A stretch of 64,000 nucleotides of DNA from Adineta steineri (taxonomy: Eukaryota > Rotifera > Eurotatoria > Adinetida > Adinetidae): the NCBI GenBank assembly GCA_905250115.1, contig CAJNOI010000090.1, forward strand, positions 241,511 to 305,510, written 5' to 3'. The notes under the pieces were generated by a model. It had not been told where the DNA came from, ran no database searches, and was given only the letters and a program-made list of their open reading frames with translations. The translations under genes were made by a program, and so were the position numbers. Positions 59,094-64,000 of the stretch are shown here, piece after piece. The number at the start of each line of letters is the position of its first letter. Positions within the stretch are counted from its first letter, which is position 1.

Positions 59094-59273
59094 TGTAAAT
59101 TTGAAAATCAAAACAAACATCACACTCAAAAATAGAAGAATTACCAAGGAAACAGCCACCGTAGTAATTACATTAGCCTTGTTGTTATTTTTCGATGGAA
59201 AAGAATTATCTGTTGTTGGCGAAGCAGTTAATGGAACAGATTCACTCTCCTTTTCGGAAATTATGATATCCAT
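59037..59273 (-). CDS. Possible small single-pass membrane protein (78 aa)
   Basis: The acidic, Ser/Thr-rich N terminus (EKESESVPLTASPTTDN) is followed by a helix at about residues 36-58 and a Lys-rich end, a layout typical of type III single-pass proteins. No family is recognised. Its composition looks more protein-like than its plus-strand neighbour. Confidence 0.35.
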   Translation of the reverse strand: MDIIISEKESESVPLTASPTTDNSFPSKNNNKANVITTVAVSLVILLFLSVMFVLIFKFTSKKVEYISKINKYQIMVL

Positions 59274-60693
59274 GATCTAAAATGAAGAAATTTCAAAGAT
59301 CATATTTCTAGTATTAACTTACTTTATTAGATTTTATCTCAATATATATTTATGTAGAAGAGAAATGGTGATTGTATCGTATTGATGCATAATATTATTT
59401 TATACAACGCTATATTAAGGTATTGTCTTCTCGATTTTTTTTGTCGTTCTACACAAATAGTAATTAATATTATTACCAAAATTAATCATCTGGAATGAAT
59501 GTAAAATTTATAAATATTCATCATTAAATAACAAAAAGAAACATCTTCTATAAATGAATTTTGCCGTTAGTAGATTTCTATTCCAATAGTATTAAAACGG
59601 ATGTTGATAATGAAGCAAATGTGAATATGATAACTGAAAAATCGAATCTATTGTATTCGGTGTTATACCACTAATGTAGTTGATTGATGGAGATAAATAT
59701 ATAAAAGTTTTGTCCTATAGATAAACTTATTCCGATATATTTCATTGTTGTAGATATTTCGAATCACATTGAAATCATTAAAATAATAGTCTTATTTCTA
59801 TTAGTGCTGTGAAAGGTAGTGATTGATGGTTAACTTTAAAACTTGTGTTAACTATAATAAGCTCATCTTGAGGGGTAGGTGGGTGTGAGTATACTAATAT
59901 CTGTCATAGGATACAACAACACCCGCATCCGCACCCACACTCACCATCAAGATGTTTGAAACTTTGTTGTTTTGAAAAGGCGACGGATGTTCATTTTATT
60001 TACAAACTAATAGTATCATTTAAAGCAAAAAACGATACTAAATGAGATATTTAATGGGAATATGTATCGAAAAAATGAACTATTTCTCATTAAGAAAAAG
60101 AAATATTTAAAATCGAGTCAAATGAATAAAATAAGACTTCTTTAATTCAATTCTTTATGTCCCAGTGATGACACATTTTTGAAAAAAACACAAATGGTTC
60201 TTTTTCCTATAAATCTATATTATTATGTTTAAAATAACCCGTACAAATTGTTTGTGACGTTCAATTTTCTGAATCTCATATTATTTCTCTAATTAATGGG
60301 TAGTTCGAGACTAATTACAAAAATCATATCTTCGGAATTTTTAAAAGAATAAAAATTTGTGATGATATTCTAACAAGTTATTCATTGCACTATGCAGAGC
60401 TTTTAGAGAAATTAATGAGTTGTTGAATTCTGAAAGAGAAAGTGATGGAAAAAAAACTTCTTTTATCTCTTCTATACTAAAATATAAAATAACTCATTAA
60501 ATATTGCTCTTAAAAAGACAGTACAGTAATTGAATAGAGTGTTTTTAGAAGAGTAACTCATCAACTCAAATATTGAAAATAATAATAAAATATCAGGATT
60601 CTAAGAAAGAAAAGAAAAATCAAGGAAAAATATATTGCTCTCTCTTTTTCCTAAAAACACATTCATTTGTTTAATAGTTAACACTTATTCAAC
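59274..60693. other. Intergenic, one hairpin, no gene seen
   Basis: Apart from hairpin 26 it is AT-rich sequence with no supported frame. Confidence 0.45.
59863..59954. repeat. TGTGGG-type hairpin 26 (with both full outer ends)
   Basis: CATCTTGAGGGGTAGGTGGG at 59863 faces CGCACCCACACTCACCATCA and AGATG ending at 59954. The outermost CATCTTGA / TCAAGATG match, which defines the element ends. Confidence 0.75.
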
Positions 60694-62638
60694 ATGAGAA
60701 ATATAATTGTATTTTTTATTATTATTACCCAATCAATATCACAAGATGTAGGTACATTGTTACTAACTAAATTGAACAATATTCAATATCAATGTACTGA
60801 TCCTGGTTGTTCATCTTCAACTACCACTTTGGCATTGAACTTGAGAGCTTGTGAAATTGCGTGTTTAGTTAATATCAACTGTCGGACACTCACGTTTGAT
60901 CAATCCAATAATCAATGTGAACTCTTCACTGATATCCCAAATCAATATGGTAGCTTGATATCACAAACAGATTTCATAACTTTGACTGTTATCGATAATA
61001 GAAAATTATCCTCTCGTAAGTATTATCAACAGAGTGAATATTTTATGAAAAAAATTCTAATATATTTGTTTTTGTTTTAGCGATGACAATTAGTACAACA
61101 GCATCCGCGTAAGTTTGAATCTTAGTATATATATTGCAAAATGCATTCATTATACACACATGCTTTGTTGTTAAATTTCTGCAACTATAAGTCTTATGAA
61201 TGAGAATGAAGAAGAAAGAGAAAATAGTGTTATTTCAGAATAGTCTTTTAATGCGACTATATCGCTCAAGTTTTCCACAAAGTACTATATAAGTTCTATT
61301 TGTGAATAGATTTTAGTATGGTACTCTATCAAAAAGAAGAGTTCATTTGATTGAGGGTGTTGGTGTGGATGTTGTCGTCATCTCACATACCCATCTGAAA
61401 TAGAAAGGCAGTTGCTCCTAACTATTACTACTTATTTACTTCTAATATTGTTTTTCAAATATACATACAGCCCAACAACAGCACCATTGTCATCGACAAC
61501 AACAACAGCAGCAGCAATACGAGGTAAATAAAAAGATGAATCCACACCCACCAACACCCTGAATTTCGAACCTTGTCGAGTGTGCTTCAAGTGTTACTCT
61601 GAAATACCTGAAAAATTGTTTATTTTTATAGTGAATAAAATGTATCTTTTTCATCTAGTATGGTCTGCCACAGATCCTATGAATACTATGAGAAACTATC
61701 ATACTGCATCTACATTAACAAATGGAAAAGTACTAGTTACCGGCGGATATAATGGTGGTGTTTTAAATAGTGCTGAATTATATGACCCATCAACAGGTAC
61801 CTGGACAACTATTAATGCGATGAGTACATTTCGAAAATTTCATACAGCGACTATGTTAACAAATGGAAATATATTAATTAGCGGTGGAAATGATGGTAAT
61901 GGATTTTTAACTAGTGCTGAATTATATAACTCATCATCAGGCACTTGGACAACTACAGGAGATATGGAGATTGTACGAGGTGCCCACATAGCAGTCATGT
62001 TAACAAATGGAAAAGTATTAGTTAGTGGTGGTGATAGTGGTAATGGGTTTTTAAATAATGCTGCATTGTATGATCCATCAACAGGTATTTGGACAGCTGT
62101 TAGTCCAATGAATGCTGAACGTGTTTCTCATGTTGCATGTATATTAACAAATAATAATGTCTTTGTTGCTGGTGGATACGATTATGTTTCTTTGGCTAGT
62201 ACCGAAATATACAATCCCGCAACAGACATTTGGACAAATACAGCTAATATGAATTTTGCCCGACAGACGGCTACAATATCTGTATTATCGAATGGAAAAA
62301 TATTAGTTGCTGGTGGAGATGATAGTGGTTCATTAACAACTGCTGAACTATATGATCCGTTGTATGACACTTGGACAGTTACAGGTAGTATGAATTGTGC
62401 TCGAAGTGGTCACGCAGCATCTGTATTACCCAATGGAAATGTATTAGTTACGGGTGGATGCGACAGTAGTAATGCTGCTGAATTCTATAATCCATCAACA
62501 GGAAATTGGACAATGACAGGAGATATGACGGATATACGTTATTATCATACAATATCGAAATTAACAAATGGAACAGTGTTAGTTGCTGGTGGTGTTTCTA
62601 GCAGTGGCAGTTATTTAAATAGTGCAGAATTATATTAA
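60694..62638 (+). CDS. Secreted PAN-like + seven-blade Kelch protein
   Basis: Exons 60694-61015, 61081-61108, 61471-61523 and 61659-62638 join in frame, about 460 residues. A signal peptide (1-16) leads to a Cys domain with C-x4-C, C-x3-C-x5-C and CELFTD, the same module as at 1025-1363. Two tiny exons encode a Thr/Ala linker. The last exon encodes seven Kelch repeats, each with LTNGKVLVxGG and a YDPSTGTW end. The final blade lacks its W strand, which the WSATDPM at the beginning can supply, so the propeller closes as in other Kelch proteins. The protein is extracellular and probably binds a carbohydrate or protein ligand, by analogy only. The acceptor of exon 2 begins CG and restores a Pro codon, as in the two left-end paralogues. 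Confidence 0.75.
61350..61396. repeat. TGTGGG-type hairpin 27, in intron 2 of the Kelch gene
   Basis: ATTGAGGGTGTTGGTGTGG faces CTCACATACCCATCT. Confidence 0.5.
61524..61562. repeat. Half hairpin at the 5' end of intron 3 of the Kelch gene
   Basis: AAATAAAAAGATGAATCCAC followed by ACCCACCAACACCCTGA. It begins at the donor and matches the loop plus right arm of hairpin 28. Confidence 0.55.
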
Positions 62639-62759
62639 TCATCGCAACAATGACAACATTTTCTATTTTAGTTTGCAACATGTATTTCTTTTTCAAATAA
62701 AAACTATTTATTCATAAATGCTTCAATAAAACTATCATTAATCATGTCTTAAACTTTTT

Positions 62760-62805
62760 GAGAATAGGTGTGGGCAAATAAAAGATGAATCCACACCCAC
62801 CCTCC
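62760..62805. repeat. TGTGGG-type hairpin 28
   Basis: GAGAATAGGTGTGGGCAAAT leads through AAAAGATGAATCC to CACACCCACCCTCC. Confidence 0.65.
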
Positions 62806-63474
62806 TTTCTGCTTTTTGTATGTCTGATGAGTTTCTATTCAAAAAAAGATCGAGGTATTCAAACAAGAAAACTTTTCTCAAAAATAATTATTGCATAGAG
62901 AAACAAAGAACGTGATTAAAAGTGAGTCTTGACAAAGCAGATTATTTAACAGAATCAAATAGAAAAAGACATCAAACTAATCATGACTTATTCATTGACG
63001 TCAATCATTTATTGACGATGATAGTTGATATCTTATTTTCAGTTACAACACGTCCGATGATTAATGCAGATTTTGATCAATTCTCTTTTCTCTTTATCAC
63101 GTTCTTCTTCAATAAAATCAAAGATTTTTCTATAAAATCAAAAGGAAAAGAAAAGTATGATGTGGGATTTAAATTCCATTGTGTGTTTTTGAATTTCGAA
63201 AAGAATGAAATCAAATGAAAAATTATCAAACTAAATCATGAATTATATTCATTAATTCAATCTAAAATCAAGTTTTCATCTTACCTACGACGAAACCTTC
63301 TTCAGAACACTATTTTCCCCCTCTTTGTTGTTCTAGAAGAAATGATTGAGAGAGAAAGAGAGATATATAACTAGGGAGAAAATCTACAATAAGTTTCATT
63401 TTGTTTCCATCAAAGACAAAGAAGAAGAAGATTATTTTATTAGCTAACTAATTTATTAAAACAACTCTTGTTGC
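62806..63474. other. Intergenic, no supported gene
   Basis: The 98-codon frame at 62922-63218 has no domain or signal and is not called. Confidence 0.4.
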
Positions 63475-63538
63475 ATGATGTTGAATATTTATGTATTTAT
63501 CATCATTCTTCTGTTCATTCTCAACAATGAAACATCAG
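63475..63538 (+). CDS. Signal-peptide first exon of a gene leaving the window
   Basis: ATG at 63475 opens a 21-residue hydrophobic leader (MMLNIYVFIIILLFILNNET) ending in a phase-1 GTAAAT donor. This is the same design as the first exon of the NHL-polycystin gene at 24247. No following exon is evident before 64000. Confidence 0.4.
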
Positions 63539-64000
63539 GTAAATACTTTTATTTTTTATATATTGAAGATCAGCTATTTCACAAGCGACATTATTCATTA
63601 GAGTTTTAGTTGAACAGAAGAGAGTCAAATTACAAATCACAGGATTTGAAAAGAATTCAGTGAGATTTTTCTCATTTATTCAAACGTGATGGTTCTGATC
63701 TCTTCTAAACTCAACCTAACTCACTTAGAGAATAAACGTCGGCAGAGCGATGTATTTTATTCTTAAACTGCTTTAAAGTTACGAAATCTTTCCATAACTA
63801 TCAGCGATAAAATATGAGTTATATGTGTGTCACGCACTGGATGAGTCTTTGAATCGTTTATTCGAAAAGATAAATAGATTGAGCGGCTGTTTTTAGACAT
63901 GAGATATTATTTCTTAGTAAAAATCATGATAACGCTTTTGATTTTGTATCTAAAATTGTTCTCAAAATCTATACTATCTAGAGATGTACCAAGCTCGAGC

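Noticed and set aside
61533..62805. CRISPR-like spacing of repeated units
   Set aside because: The repeats are isolated inverted hairpins, not direct repeats with uniform spacers, and the genome is eukaryotic.

Overview
The window reads as nuclear DNA of a small invertebrate, most probably a bdelloid rotifer. The DNA is AT-rich. Genes are compact and cut by many very short GT-AG introns, often 45-65 nt. The gene content fits: F-box/LRR proteins, rhodopsin-like GPCRs, NHL-repeat and Kelch-repeat secreted proteins, a polycystin, and a cupin of bacterial/fungal type. About thirty short hairpins carry arms built on TGTGGG-like units. From memory, TGTGGG is the telomere repeat of bdelloids. All of this is inference from reading the sequence; no search was run.

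Layout. 1-6.7 kb: two minus-strand paralogues with a signal peptide, a PAN/apple-like Cys domain and a Thr/Ser-rich stalk; one ends in a Cys-rich tail and the other runs off the window. 9.3-10.6 kb: a small PPxY membrane protein and a 66-residue secreted peptide. 11.2-16.4 kb: two F-box/LRR-type genes on the minus strand, one spliced behind a FAF1-like UAS domain. 18.3-22.3 kb: a secreted cupin and a secreted protein with three Cys-rich repeats. 24.2-38.0 kb: one 34-exon gene, about 3631 residues, joining four NHL propellers to a mucin-like stalk, REJ, GPS, PLAT and a polycystin channel. Every exon junction keeps frame. 38.5-40.4 kb: an E2-like protein with Tyr at the catalytic Cys position, and a GPCR. 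42.0-48.8 kb: an NHL relic, a large vWA protein and a DUF4419 protein, all minus strand. 51.8-53.6 kb: a broken GPCR and a secreted Cys-rich prepropeptide. 55.5-59.3 kb: a seven-helix membrane protein, an MFS transporter and two tiny membrane proteins. 60.7-62.6 kb: a PAN + Kelch secreted protein related to the two genes at the left end. 63.5 kb: a signal-peptide exon of a gene leaving the window.

The genes do not form one pathway. The common theme is extracellular or membrane modular proteins (PAN, Thr/Ser stalks, NHL, Kelch, REJ/PLAT) assembled from phase-1 exons.

The strongest unexplained structure is the set of TGTGGG-type hairpins, roughly one per 2 kb. They lie between genes, inside introns, across splice donors and at the broken ends of relic genes. 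Three longer foldback repeats and two hAT-like miniature elements, one with a perfect 8-bp target duplication, complete the mobile fraction.
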